A DNA stretch of 64,000 nucleotides from Siphonodentalium dalli (GCA_032622095.1 CP136066.1:96741319-96805318), one strand, 5' to 3'; positions 1 through 11,442 are shown, numbered from the stretch's first letter. Notes: generated from the letters alone by a model not told the origin. Program-made: numbers and translations.

Positions 1-420
1 TTAAACATAACTGATTACAATGCCAGAAGTATTGGCAAGCATATAACTGCACAGGGGTTTAGAGAATAACACTTGTTTACATTCAGGGATATCGACTAGA
101 ATCATGGCCTAGATAGTATAAATCAATGATGACCCAGTTCCTGCAGGACCATGAAATCCCCCAGCTCAGCTGATGGGATTATATATAGCTTCAGTATTCA
201 TTATACAAATGAAGCTCTGATTAATCAGATTTGTTACATCTTTATTGCATTGATGTTACAGTAACAGGCAATGCCAGAGAAGCCGATTCATTCCCAGGCA
301 TTAGACCAATTAAAGCTATTGGCTTTTTACCTATACTCAGTGTTATTGGCCATATAATTTTTTCACTTACGAAATGCCTCCATATTTTTCCTATCCAAAA
401 TTAGTTTTACTCAGTCTCCT

Positions 421-600
421 AGTCAGTTTTGTCAGCCATAAGATTATTTCACTTTTAAATATAGAATGCTGATTTGATCACATTGACTACTGCTGGGATT
501 GATTAGTATAAACCAAGTTCTAACCTACTAGTAGCTGTCAATTTGAATATTATCACCCCGAAACCTCTGATTAACAACTGCTCAACAAATGGGTATGCAA
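421..600 (+). repeat. Family I dispersed repeat, copy 1
   Basis: About 180 bp related to 3228-3665: a TTTTGTCAGCCA start, then AATGCTGATTT, CACATTGACTACTGC, GGGATTGATTAGTATAAAC and AGCTGTCAATTTGAATATT in the same order. It lies beside a family B palindrome, as the later copies do, so it may be part of the longer B unit. Confidence 0.6.
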
Positions 601-626
601 GCCTGTAAATAGTGTGTCTGTCATTT

Positions 627-697
627 GCAGAATGAGGTCCCCACAGGGTGAATTTAGGCTAGCATCACCAAATTCACGCTCTGGGGACCTCATTGTA
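627..697. repeat. Family B palindrome, worn copy
   Basis: Inverted arms GCAGAATGAGGTCCCC and GGGGACCTCATTGTAC surround a shortened centre (GCTAGCATCACC). It is preceded by the usual family flank containing GTGTGTCTGTCATTT. Confidence 0.7.
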
Positions 698-1832
698 CTT
701 AAGCCTCGTCTGGGAAGTATCTATAGTCTCAAATTAACACTGTTTTTAGATACTTTTCCCCTTCTCTTCAGTTTCTATATCCCTTTATTAATAACCCTTT
801 GAACCCTGGCTCCCCACAAAGATCGACACCATGACCCTGGGCTCCCAGTGTTATTTTTTATTTATTGTAGACTGTGTTTAGGCGCAATGTGCTGGTTCTG
901 TTTAAGTGGTGCCATAGATCTGAAACTTCACATGTATGTTACCCATGGACCACTGAGTATTTTAAGATCGTGATGCATTGCCACAACACGATCACACCCT
1001 GGCAATGGTTGCTATGCAACTACCCAAAATTGAAAGTAAAATGCAATTATAGCTTTTATTGACGTATTTCAGCCCAAGGAAATGGCGTTTTCGATGCAGC
1101 CAAAAATGTCCCATTGTGAAATGTGATATATATCTGGCCAGATGAGTGAACCTAACTTTTGTTTAAGGGTAGCAACGGTTGCTAAGCAAATACCCCAAAT
1201 GATCCAATGACACCATTGCCCTGAGCATTCAATTATATTATGCCTCATTTTAGACATTTCCTAGGCGCATGTTAGGTTTTTCGGAAATCACGTGACGAGC
1301 GTTTCGGTTGGTATCATCGACAACCAACTTCCAGAGTGCATCATCCCAAAGTAATCAACCTTGGGGTGTACTGTTCACACTTATTGAAGTTGGTTCAATC
1401 TGTGGTCCCGACTTCTCTTTTGGTGTAAAGGTACCGGTATTTGTCCTTTTTCCAGGTATGGACATTATGATCACCGTAACTAATTGCTGGTATGAAGCCA
1501 CGCCCCCACCTCGACATAAGCTCCACCCACTTCCACAACACCTCAACTGCCCCATACATTGATCTCTTGTATCAGTACTTGAAACAATGCCACCCGCTGC
1601 TGGAGCGACTGACATCTGAATCTCTCCCAGTGTCACTGTGCTTTCATTCTCCCATTCTAACTCACAACTGTCTAGTCATCATCTAAATCTTCCGCGTCCG
1701 ATTCCAAAATTTGCCAGACCACCTCGTCTACCGAAAATGTTTTAGCTTCATAATTCATGATGTTGTGTGCTTAAACGCAATGGCAACAAGACAAACAAAA
1801 AGATAATTATTGGAGAAGCAGACGACCATGAC

Positions 1833-2837
1833 CAGGGATGTGCTCACGCCGGGCGGGGGCACCCACCACTCAAAACGATCGCCCGGGAGTCACTACGTTT
1901 TCAAACCGTGCGCATCTTGCATGTCTGATAGCGACGACATGTTGCCGTCTGTGGCATTTTTAATGCCTCCTATAAAGCACGTGGGGAGCCTTGATTAATG
2001 AGGTGTCAAAAGGTCTGCGATGACCGGTGAATTTTATTACAAAGAGCCGACATAATCAAATACTTTCCGCGCGTGCTGATCTGAAGTCACGCATGGAGTT
2101 AAAAGTCCCGGGTTGAATTTGGAACGTTCAGTTTCAATGATCCTTAGCCAAAACGATGTCGTTATTGAAATTTTTCACTCAAACTTTGAAAAGTCAAAAG
2201 CTCAAATCATGTCTCAGAAACCGCATGGTGGAGGAAACATTAGACGCGGTCATGCGTTTAGTAATTGAAGTACCGCCCCTTCCACGACGCGGTTAAACTG
2301 TGGGCAGACGGAAAGAATAGGCGATTAAAAGTCCATTCCATGAAAGTGTGACGTAACAGAAGTTGTATAAACAAACATTGTAAATAGACGTCACTGTGTA
2401 TAGAAAAAAGAAGGAAATCACGTGGGAAATATGACATGACGCGATTAGTACTCAGGCGATGATTGGCACGTGTTCGTGTGACGCTGTTGTTAGTTCTCTC
2501 CCAGACAGCCTTTGATATAATGCCGCCGTTTCAGTTTACTGTACCGGATTAACCTGTTAAATAATTGGATTTATATAAAGAATATGCAGAGGATACTTAT
2601 ACCGGGTGAGTTACACTGACTTTCAAATTATGTTCGCCCAAATTTAAAATATGAAATGTCCCTATTTTATGATAATTTGTCAGAGGCCTTGTGGTGTATT
2701 TTACACCTGAAATGCAAGGAAAACGCGTTTGCGGGCGCTAATAATCAAAATTTTCTTCCGATTGGGCAGACCATAGTCGCCCAATCGGACCGATGACCCT
2801 CCCGCCCGGGACTGATTTGGGGATTGGCACATCCCTG
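1833..2837. mobile_element. Candidate hAT-like element, GC-richer, no clear target duplication
   Basis: Perfect 11-bp inverted ends CAGGGATGTGC and GCACATCCCTG lie 1,005 bp apart. The interior is clearly GC- and CpG-richer than the surroundings, and both ends continue into C/G-rich CGGGCGG-type sequence. The CAGGG terminus is typical of hAT elements, but the 8-bp flanks (ACCATGAC, CACGACGA) do not match. It may be an old or rearranged copy, or chance. No transposase was recognised inside. Confidence 0.35.
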
Positions 2838-3080
2838 CACGACGATGTCTGTAAACAATAAACAGGTGGCGGTCAGTACATGGCCGGTTGAGCAGCCAGT
2901 ATACCGGCCACTTGGGTATTTGGAGGTTCACGCTGCGGCCGGTTTTCCGGCCGCTCGGGTTCAAAGTGTTCATTTTCAGAAGATAAAATGCATAATCGAG
3001 GTGACTAATGGGTGGAACATCACTCACCAACTTGGAAACTTCAATTTGATCCTAGGTCTCCCATAGCAGTTGATGCCTAA

Positions 3081-3180
3081 GCAGAATGAGGTCCTGAGAG
3101 GGTGAATTTGGTGATGCTAGCCCACTGTGCAGGATAGCGTCACTAAATTCACCCTCTGCCTCTGGGGATCTCATTCTGCA
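3081..3180. repeat. Family B palindrome, intact copy
   Basis: The left arm begins GCAGAATGAGGTCC and the right arm ends GATCTCATTCTGC. The centre carries the family's GATGCTAGCCC / GATAGCGTCAC mirror. The CTCTGCCTCTGGGG run contains a small local duplication. Confidence 0.8.
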
Positions 3181-3227
3181 AAGGACAGACACACTATTTG
3201 CAGCCTTGTGGATATGGGGCAAAATAA

Positions 3228-3665
3228 TATTAACCCAGTTTTGTCAGCCAAATACAGGGAATTGTTTTGTTTAGGGTATGCCTCCTTTATTGTTCATATC
3301 CACCATTGGTACTACTCCTAGTCTGTGTTACCAGCCATCTTAATTGTTTCACTTATGGAATGCTGATTTCTTTATCACATTGACTACTGCCTGGGATTGA
3401 TTAGTATAAACTCAGACCTAGCTGTCACTCTCAATATAGTCACCTGGACCACCCCCTGATTAATAGCTGCTCACAAAATGGATATGGGGCAGAATAATAT
3501 TAACCTAGTTTTATCAGCCACACATATAATTGTCTCATTTTGAAATGCTGATTTCTCCATCACATTGACTAAAACTGGGATTGATTTGTAAAAACCAAGC
3601 TCAAATCAAGCTGTCAATTTGAATATTGTAAAATTGATCACCCCTGACAAATAGCTGTGAGCCTA
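3228..3665 (+). repeat. Family I repeat, two tandem copies
   Basis: Two units, from about 3228 and from about 3478, share GATATGGGGCA, AATAATATTAACC, AGTTTT.TCAGCCA, GAAATGCTGATTTCT and CACATTGACTA. They are homologous to 421-600. The second unit is shorter. No coding frame is kept between copies. Confidence 0.65.
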
Positions 3666-3770
3666 ATTCTCTTTGGTATGGATTAACCCTTTGATGACTT
3701 CATGTATACACGCTGATGGATAGTTAATACTTAATAGTTAACAAACAGGCTTATTATCTGAAAACAAGAG

Positions 3771-4112
3771 TTTTGGGATACCCCCATGGTGAAAATTATT
3801 GAAATATGGGCAGGACGGAGTCAAATTGTGAAAAAAAATGTGATGAACAAACAAATTACTTGACAATTCTAACAAACGACAGACGGAAATCCAACATTTT
3901 CAGATAAACAAAGAGGGATAACTCTTGAACGGAAAACATCAGGAGGGCTTTCAGAAGAGGCTTCATTGACATTGTTCACAGATGACAAACATTCATACCA
4001 AATTTCAATGAGATCTGATCACCCATGGATGAGATATATGAGCGGACGCACGGACACAACAGACGCATGTAATCCAGTATACCCACCATCTTTTGGGATG
4101 GGGGTATAATTA
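3771..4112 (+). mobile_element. Pearl/HINE-like element (family D), short
   Basis: The left end carries GGGATACCCCCATGG. The core reads like the common marine-invertebrate repeat (AACTCTTGAACGG, CAAATTTCAATGAGATCTG). A short GGACGCACGGACAC tract follows, then a 3' hairpin with stems TATACCCACCATC and GATGGGGGTATA. This order (core, ACGG-like tract, terminal hairpin) fits pearl/Helentron-associated elements. A diverged relative is at 19441-19715. Confidence 0.6.
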
Positions 4113-4217
4113 GAGTATACATGCAAATGGAAATAACCTAACACTATTTGAAGTTCAGCTGGCCATTGCCACTGGCCGAGTAACCTTCCATCTTCTGTCC
4201 ATCTACATGTAACTTAC

Positions 4218-4425
4218 TTGAACGGATGTCCTTCTCCTGTCTTTTGTACAGCAGCTAGTACATTCTTATAAACTCTGAAGCTGAACGTGACAGTGAGAGA
4301 CGCTAAGGATAGGTATGCCACAACGCTAAGTACTGAGAAGAATGCCAATGATAGCAGCATAAACAGCATGCTTCCGAAAACCACCCCTGTCTTCTTCACA
4401 TCTCGCCAGTATATGAGTTCCATCA
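4218..4425 (-). CDS. Reticulon, first RHD exon (membrane hairpin 1)
   Basis: A 208-nt exon encoding the start of the reticulon homology domain. After an excellent acceptor (TTTTTGTTCTCAG) it reads (V)[17 protein letters not shown], then about 35 hydrophobic residues (membrane hairpin 1), then [16 protein letters not shown] and EGHPF. It ends in phase 2 at AA|GTAAGT, which would complete the Lys/Arg that follows HPF in the family. These blocks (LIYWRD, KKTG.VFG, SVVAYL, SFR.YK, AVQK..EGHPF) match animal reticulons almost residue for residue, so the family call is very firm. The hydrophobic wedge inserts in the cytosolic leaflet of the ER to drive curvature. The 66-residue loop, second hairpin and C-terminal tail would be in exons left of position 1; none was seen in 1-4217. 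Which vertebrate paralogue (RTN1-4) it matches best is not meaningful, since invertebrates usually have a single gene. Confidence 0.96.
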
Positions 4426-4599
4426 CTGAGAACAAAAAGGAAATTACGATATATATAAATGCTGTGTAATATCTGAAAACAATTGCAACTACCGGTTTGG
4501 TACATGTATTATTAGAAATCATATATAAATTGAAGATTAATCTGGGTTTCCCATTAAATGTAAAATTGACACAGTTTAAAGGCATTGTGCCGAATCATA

Positions 4600-5590
4600 A
4601 ACTCGCGATTAATAGATCCAGCAATCTTCATTGTCCAACTGAGGGACAGGTTTGTCAAGATAAAAACAATAACACACATTTATAGCATAGCTTACAGCCC
4701 TTGGCCTTCTTCGAGATTTATATTTGACACAATGCCGTAAAACTATTTATTACATGATCCAACCCTTATTCCATTCATTAAACCAAATTCTGTGATAACG
4801 ATATACAATTCATTGTATAATGGGAAATTGTGCCAGATGTACCCAAATGTATTATTATTGTGCAAACGTGACCTTTGACTGTCGTCTGTTTACATTATGT
4901 ACGCTATACATGTATGCTAAATCTATGTTTGTGACTATTATTGAATTAGTTTAACAAATATTTCATTACATTTATGCCAATAAATATGAAAAAGAGTCTT
5001 ATTGGGAACTTTATAGTGACGTTGCTACGATTTCTCACATTGCTATGACAAAATTCCTACATTAAACTTTCTCTTCAGCCCTAATGTAATCATCCAATAA
5101 AAATACAAAGTGTATTTTTGGAAGCAGATGGCAAAATACTCGAGTTAATGAAATGGTTGTAATTATTCAACGATAACTGGCTTAAATACATGTATATCTG
5201 ACTAGATGGGGGGAAATCCATACTAGTAACTTATCCAGGATGTTGTTTTAATTTCCAAGACTGCAATATAAAGATAATATCCCATAACTTTCTAGAATTT
5301 AGACAGACTCATAACGTTCATAGTACCCAAGTTATACAATTTAATGCTTTCATTTCATTTGAATTGAGAGCGAAGTCATTTTTCAATCTGGACAGTTTGA
5401 TCAAACCGAATTTCTGCTGAATTCACCACAAATTTTTGTAAAGCATGTAAAGAGATATGTTATACAGGTTTCGCATAGTTCAAAACTGGGAAATAGTTAT
5501 TAAAGCTTATGTCATGACACTATATTATATTCACAATGGAGAATAGTAAATATTATATGTCAGGGGCCCCAGCACTGTAGAGCCATAATG
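4600..5590. other. Plain AT-rich intron
   Basis: I see no gene, clear repeat or RNA here. A short poly-C run (about 5608-5617) lies just beyond. Confidence 0.6.
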
Positions 5591-5920
5591 GGATGGTTAA
5601 GTGTGCCCCCCCCCCCACAATTTACATTACTACATTTGTACAAGAACCCTTATCCTCATATGACCTACATATAGCAACCCCCAGAGTTATGAAATTGATT
5701 TTACTGATACATCTGAAATCTAATACAATTTACATTATTGAATTATCTATGCAATGGTATATAGACAAAGCTACTATGGGATTTGAGCTATTACATTCTA
5801 ATGAGTCTGACAGTGAGTCTCAACTGTTAACCCAGGATATAATGAGTCTGATACCAAACCCTAGAGAGATCAGCAATAAGCGCTTAAGATCTAATAGCCT
5901 GAGAATATGGTGCTGGAATT

Positions 5921-6155
5921 TGCTGAATGAGAAATCCAGTGGATGAATTTAGTGACGTAACCCCACACAGCTAGTGTCACTAAATTCATCCTTTGGGGAC
6001 CTCATTCTGGATGGCCTCATCCATTATGGGAGACCTATAGACTACGATTTAAGTTCCCAGATGGTGAATATTGTGATGTGCACCCGTTGGGTGCCTCAAA
6101 TACATATATGCAATGTGTCATCTGCCAATTTGGGGATATAGAGAAACTAAACTAA
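5921..6155. repeat. Family B palindrome plus downstream unit
   Basis: A diverged palindrome (5921-6009, arms CTGAATGAGA and GGGGACCTCATTCTGG) is followed by the family's flank: ATGGGAGACCTATAGAC, TTTAAGTTCCCAGATGG, GTGCACCCGTTGGGTGCC and CAATTTGGGGATATAGAGAA. Confidence 0.7.
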
Positions 6156-6649
6156 TTGAGAGGCTGATCACGAACGTCAGATGTTTAACCCATACCTTCG
6201 ACCATAATGACTAAAACAATCTAATATAAACCATTAATCTACAAAAGAATATCAGAAAATTATTCACAATGTTGTCAATAGTGCCTTCAACCAGGCCGAC
6301 TCAAAATCAGTGAATATACACTTGCACAAATAATGTGGAGACGATTAGAAAGATATATGAGGGGGCTTCCATCGTTGGATATGTATAAATATGAGACTGA
6401 CTACATGCTGACTAGAGAACATTTTACGATATATGGAATTTATTATCCATTAATTTCATACTGGTATATTTCCGATGATTTAGAGAGACACTAACAACCA
6501 ATATGGCAATTAAAATGACTTTGTTTAGTATTTATAGGCCTATATGATGTGTCACATGTGCTTTGTATTACAAAGATTAGTTTTTCAAAGCCACTGGTAC
6601 ATGTATAAAAGTAAATAAGATCTTTATTATTAACAAAATATCAAAATAT

Positions 6650-6840
6650 CTTAACCACAGCAGAATTATGGGTAATTTTTCAGGAATTAGTCGAAAATAT
6701 GGCTTGTTGCCATTCATCGGAAAGCTCTCACTGAGAGCTTTCCGATGAATGGCAACAAGCCATATTTCCGACTAAATCCTGACAAATTACCCACAATTCT
6801 GCTGTGGTTAAGGAGTCGATTATTTAGGGCATTACTGTAC
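6650..6840. mobile_element. Family A palindromic MITE (5' end missing)
   Basis: A near-perfect inverted repeat runs from TTAACCACAGCAGAATTATG through the mirrored centre CTCTCACTGAGAGCTTTCC to GGGCATTACTGTA. The outermost roughly 27 bp of the left arm is missing. CAGTAATGCC-type ends with a TA target suggest Tc1/mariner-type mobilisation. Confidence 0.85.
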
Positions 6841-7290
6841 ATATAGAGGAAAATTATGGAACTTCATTTTTGTCAGCATTAGTCTCTTCCTTTAGATATG
6901 TCATGAAGACAAATGGCGTTATCATGCCACTTCTGCCATCAAATAAATTTTGGGCTGAATTTTGATAGAATGTGCCACCATCCCTCCACAAACCCACTCG
7001 GAATTCACCCTGCAAAGGCCCAGGTTTAAATTCAATGTTCTACTGGTAGAAATATTTCACTTTATTGTCATCTTGTGACAGACAAGCCCTGTATATTTTG
7101 TGCATGTGAAGGCAATTGTTTTTAACAAAATAACAGGCATAGTAAGAATTATAATAATATTTTGGGTGATGACAGGGAAGTTACATCACTTTGTCAAAAC
7201 TTGGTATACGTTGTCTGCTAACCCGATAGTGATCAACAATGAATGGCATCCTAATAATATTGAGGCCTTAAAATAAGGTGCTGGACATTT

Positions 7291-7482
7291 GAAGAATGAG
7301 CCCCCCCCCCCCCCCCCCACCCCCACAAGGGTGAATTTTAGTGATGCTACCTCACACAACGGTCTAGCGTCACCAGATTCATCCTCTGGGGACCTCTCAG
7401 ATGTTGATGTGCACCCATTGGGCACCTCGATAATGCATTGTGTCAGCTGCCAATTTGGGGATGTAGAGAAACTCAACTAAGA
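7291..7482. repeat. Family B palindrome with poly-C expansion, plus downstream unit
   Basis: The GAGGTCCCC run of the left arm has become an 18-base C tract (7301-7318). The rest of the palindrome follows (GATGCTACC, CTAGCGTCACC, CTCTGGGGACC). From 7400 the family flank with GTGCACCCATTGGGCACCTC and CAATTTGGGGATGTAGAGAA continues. Confidence 0.75.
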
Positions 7483-7557
7483 AAAAGAAACTTTCTAAAA
7501 AAAAAACTTTTTAATTTGATAACAAAGATACTTTCCCCCGATAAGAAAAGGTCTAAC

Positions 7558-7650
7558 CAGAATGAGGTCCCCAAAGGGTGAATTTAGTTATACTAGCCTG
7601 CTGTGCAGGGTAGTGTCGCTAAATTACCCCTCTGGGGACCTCATTATGCA
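7558..7650. repeat. Family B palindrome, intact copy
   Basis: The arms are AGAATGAGGTCCCC and GGGGACCTCATTATGC, with a TACTAGCC / GGTAGTGTCGC centre. It is one of five B copies between 5.9 and 8.4 kb. Confidence 0.8.
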
Positions 7651-7942
7651 AATGACCAGCACCATATTTTGAGGCCTGCTAATATTCAGACAACTGAATC
7701 ATCAGACAATCGATATTAGGAAGACTATGAAATCAATTAACTCAACATGGTCCATTCTACAGCTCATAAAACTCCACTGTGCAAATAAGTAAATGAGCAC
7801 CAGGCCCAATCAATGTTCAGTCTTCTATGCAAGTGATATTTATGGGTCACATAATTCCTGGAGATGCCAGCTGAATGAACACAACACAGGGTCATAGCTG
7901 TAGGGAGACTCCCCAAGCCTGGAAATAGCATGTCTGGCGTTT

Positions 7943-8027
7943 GCAGAATGAGGTCCCCCAGAGGGTGAATTCTACCCTTACAGTGGGATAGCATCACAAT
8001 AATTACTCCCTGGGGACCTCATTCTGG
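7943..8027. repeat. Family B palindrome, copy with altered centre
   Basis: Arms GCAGAATGAGGTCCCC and GGGGACCTCATTCTGG are conserved. The central CTAGCCC portion is shortened to CTACCCTTACAGTGGG. Confidence 0.75.
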
Positions 8028-8139
8028 TTAGGTCTCAATCCGCCTCATCTTTTGGGTAGTCCATATATACATGTACATGCATATAGTCTCAATTTAACAT
8101 TGTATTTTGTTACTTTTTCCTTTCTGATCAGTTTCTATA

Positions 8140-8357
8140 TCCTCTAATTTGCAGAAGATAAAATGCATAATCGACGCTCAGGTGACTAATGAGTGAGCAT
8201 CACCAACTTCAACTGGGAGACTTCAATCTGATCCTATGTCTCCCTAGCAGTTGAAGCCTTAGAAGAAAGAGGCAGAAGGTAAATTTTGTGACACTAGCCC
8301 ACCATACGTGATAGTGACTAATTTCACCCTCTGGGGACCTCAAGTCACCTTATTCTA
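8140..8357. repeat. Family B flank and worn palindrome
   Basis: The flank unit (TTTGCAGAAGATAAAATGC, GGTGACTAATGAGTGAGCAT, GGGAGACTTCAATCTGATCC) precedes a strongly diverged palindrome (8252-8357) that still ends CTCTGGGGACCTCA. Read this way round, the flank is the reverse complement of the flanks at 16340 and 27050. Confidence 0.6.
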
Positions 8358-8715
8358 CAAATGTCAGATTTCTAGGCTTGGGACTCCCATGAGAAAAAGT
8401 TTGCACTTTCTGAAATATTTTACAGGTCAGCCCTTGTACTACCATAAACGAGTTTAGTGCCAGGGTCAATCTACCAGATTGGCTCTGAAACAACAGTCAG
8501 GAACGCTAACTTAAGTCATTGGATATTTGATTTGTGGTAGGTCTACAGTGCTTAAATTAAGAGCCTGTTTATATGAGACTGGGCTAGACCAGCCAACCAA
8601 GTGAGCCCAGCTAACCAAGCTGAGCGTTTGAGCTGTTTATATGACTACCCCGTGCCCGCCTGCCTGGAGATAAGCAGAATTAAGGATTTTATTACCAATC
8701 ACTTGATGTCATAAC

Positions 8716-9268
8716 CAGGGTCCGCGCTGGACTGAAATTTACTTTTGCCAAATAATTTGCCAAATGAAAATATTTTTTGCCAAATTATTTTACCATTTGC
8801 CAAATGCTGATAGTATCGTTTTCTGTAACCTTAAGTCTTATATTTTGACACTCGCTGTTTGAAGGACTTGATATCGATAGAAAAGCAGTTAATTAGTAAA
8901 TAATTAATAATACTCGCATCTCTATTGTGGTTTATCATACACCAATAAACCAATCACCGAACAATACAATGGTAGAAGGGTTGCTTCATTATAAGGGCAT
9001 AGGATTAGCAGTGTAAACACCACCACCACACTAAATACCAGTAATCACTCCAACAATGGGTACTAATGCTTTGAGATAAAACACCACTAATATAATTATG
9101 TTGTAAAGAGTTTCCTGAAATTAATTGTAATGATTGACCAATATTGTTCAACTTTCTTGTGAAATTAAAAAGTGACTTGCCAAAACTTTTGCCAAATGAA
9201 AATATTTTTTGCCAAATGTGAATTATTTTTGCCATTGGAAAATTTGGCAAGTGACAGCGCGAACCCTG
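8716..9268. mobile_element. hAT-type non-autonomous element with perfect 8-bp target duplication
   Basis: Terminal inverted repeats CAGGGTCCGCGCTG and CAGCGCGAACCCTG (one mismatch) bound a 553-bp element. They are flanked by identical 8-bp duplications GTCATAAC at 8708-8715 and 9269-9276. Eight-base duplication and CAGGG ends are hAT hallmarks. Subterminal regions are rich in TTTGCCAAATG in both orientations, as in the element at 36181-36778. There is no transposase frame, so it depends on a helper. Confidence 0.9.
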
Positions 9269-9276
9269 GTCATAAC

Positions 9277-9873
9277 ATTTTCATTCCGATATGCATGTGC
9301 TGATCTATGTGCGTGATGTGCATATTTTATACTTTATCTTAATTTTAACAAGATAAAATGAGTCCAAAAAATCGCGAGCCATTTCCGAAGATTATTTTTA
9401 ATTTTGCTTTGCTTTCGTAAGAAACATATAAACTTTGAGAACAGTACGCTTGTACTTGAAAAAGAATTTGACTGTCTTAACATTCACACCCACACAGATG
9501 TCTATCTCATATTTATAGCTGGCTCGGTTCACAGGACTGGCTCGTCTAATATAAACACAAACATTTTTAACATATTTGTTGTGTTTAAAAAGACTATTAT
9601 TTATGAAGGTCCATTTAAAGATATCATAGAGCGAAAAATGACAAATTTATAGTATCGGTATATTCAGCCATGTTAGGTCTTTTATGTAACGTCAAGATAA
9701 AATCTCAAAGGTTCAATTTTCGTTGAGATAATTAAATTCATGTGTTTAGGCTTTTATGACCTAGCTATCATTCTTTTGAATATTACTGATTGGAAATAGT
9801 TACCAGAATTCAAATGCTGCTGCAGAGCCTAATAATTGGTTTCCAAACTATGCCATGTCATGTTGGGAAGGAT
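9277..9873. other. Plain AT-rich intron
   Basis: I see nothing gene-like. An 82-codon frame at 9404-9652 has AT-driven composition and no recognisable domain. Confidence 0.55.
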
Positions 9874-10040
9874 CAACATTTAAATCAAACAGAAAATCAA
9901 CATTCAAATCAGAGAGAAGTTCAGCATTCAAATCAGAGAGTAGATCAACATTCAAATCAGAGAGTAGATCAACATTCAAATCAGAGAGAATTCAACATTC
10001 AAATCAGAGAGAAGATCAACATTCAAATTGGATAAAAGAT
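9874..10040 (+). repeat. 24-bp minisatellite, seven monomers
   Basis: Seven head-to-tail copies of a roughly 24-bp unit (consensus CAACATTCAAATCAGAGAG plus five bases). One monomer is 23 bp. The outer monomers are the most diverged, as usual for arrays homogenised from the middle. A frame of Asn/Gln/Ser/Lys-rich repeats crosses it but is not kept through the 23-bp monomer. Confidence 0.9.
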
Positions 10041-10172
10041 CTTTAAAACTTGATGACAGAAAAAACAATGGTCAGGGTATACCAGTAGATCTATTCATTA
10101 AACAATGGTCGGGTATAGATCTAGACATTTAAACTTTTGAATATTCTTTATTGTTTGACTAATACATTGTCT

Positions 10173-10447
10173 TTAATATGAGATGCGCTAGTGCAGCATT
10201 AAAGATCTAGTGCCAGTGCATTGACTTATATATGGGAATCTCCCATAGGGAGCCTCGCATATATACATGTAAGAGAATGCACTGGCTTACAAGGTCAAGG
10301 TAAATATTGTTAGGCCTGGCAATGTATTCTCTTATATAAGCGAGACTACCTACATGGAAACTCGCATATACATAAGAGATATGTATAAGAGAATGCATTG
10401 GCACAGTTTCACCAAATTTGAGGAAGCTTCAGTCATGGAAGGGTTAA
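10173..10447. mobile_element. Family C TTAA MITE, copy 1
   Basis: It contains two inner hairpins built on CCAATGCATTCTCTTATATA / TATATAAGAGAATGCA. The right end is CAGTCATGGAAGGGTTAA and the left end is worn (TTAATATGAGATGCGCT). Both ends carry TTAA, the target of piggyBac-type transposases. Confidence 0.8.
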
Positions 10448-11002
10448 TTTATGGGCTGGCTATCATGACGTAATGATACAATATAATGTGCATACTAGTA
10501 TATTCAATAAATGATTGAAATTTGAACTAAACTGGTCACTTTACCCTGTCAATCCATTTTTGTATTAATCCACAACAGCGTCCACAACGCTGTGAGTGGA
10601 CATGTGTTACATATTAAGTAGTACATCGACCAAAGTAACATTTACAGGGTGCTTGAATGGCAAAGCTATTATTGAGGGAATACACATTATTTCGTATTTG
10701 GTCCTTTGTGAGCTGAATTGCATATAATCAGATCAATAACCAATGCATAATTGATTCAGTCGCACGCACGGCAGAACGACAAACGGCTGAATAAAGCAAA
10801 AATAAGCACCATGGTGCTGGAATGCTAAATAAGCCACAGAAGCAGGGATATAAACATAATTTGATATGCAATGAGGTTCAACATAATTGATTGTTATGTG
10901 ACAAGAAGCATTGCTCATGGGTCACTTTCACGGAAACGGGGCAACCTTTATCAGATCAATTGTTGTATCACACTGCACATATATCAAGGTGCGTAAATTG
11001 AC

Positions 11003-11168
11003 ATGAAATCAGCAGACAAGAGAATCCCACGATCAATAATCTGTAAATATCATCAGATCTAAACGAGTGCATCGGTGCCTGCAAAGGTCGCTCAAAGTAA
11101 ACTAATTTTCTCAAATCAATCGCAGCTAAGTTCAATGTCAACAGCTGGTTTTTGTTAGTAAACATGAA
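11003..11168 (+). repeat. Direct repeat pair, member 1
   Basis: It matches 11669-11843 in the same orientation: AATCAGCAGA.AAGAG, GATCAATAATCTG, AAATATCATCAGAT, GAGTGCATC, CTGCAAAGGTCG and GCTGGTTTTTGT are shared in order. I estimate roughly 85% identity by eye. The pair flanks a family C copy. Confidence 0.7.
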
Positions 11169-11196
11169 CTGTCGGGGTGTTCAGAAGGGAATGGCG

Positions 11197-11442
11197 AAAC
11201 CCTTCCATGACTGCAGCTTCCTGAAATCTTGCGAAAAACCCTGTGCCAATGCATTCTCTTATATATGCGAGTCTTTCAAGGAGACTCGCATATAACATAC
11301 ATAAGAGAATACATTGACCTAACAATATTTAACTTGACCTTGTAAGCCAGTGCAGTTTCTCCATATGGGAGACTCGCATATATAAGAAAATACACTAGCA
11401 CATGGATCTTTAATGCTGCAACTCCCGTCATGAAAGGGTTAA
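11197..11442. mobile_element. Family C TTAA MITE, copy 2 (opposite orientation)
   Basis: It runs from AAACCCTTCCATGACTG to CCGTCATGAAAGGGTTAA, with the two internal CTCTTATATATGCGAGT hairpins. The orientation is opposite to copy 1. Confidence 0.85.

Larger units (their letters stand above)
1..4217 (-). other. Start of the next reticulon intron (runs off the window)
   Basis: The donor GTAAGT at 4212-4217 opens an intron of at least 4.2 kb. I looked on the minus strand for the next RHD exon (expected to encode a loop beginning AYLD-like and ending near FLVEDLVDSLK) and did not find it. The stretch holds families B and I, a small pearl-like element and a GC-richer block at 1.8-2.9 kb. Confidence 0.7.

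Noticed and set aside
1000-1260. GTTGCTATGCAAC-like words as RFX (X-box) sites
   Set aside because: A weak match inside a loosely repeated stretch, with no promoter or gene nearby to support a role.
1-4217. Second RHD exon (FLVEDLVDSLK-type) of the reticulon
   Set aside because: Searched on the minus strand and not seen. The donor at 4217 shows the intron simply continues past the window edge.
9874-10040. CRISPR-like array (24-bp repeats)
   Set aside because: The repeats are head to tail with no unique spacers, in an intron-bearing animal genome: a minisatellite.
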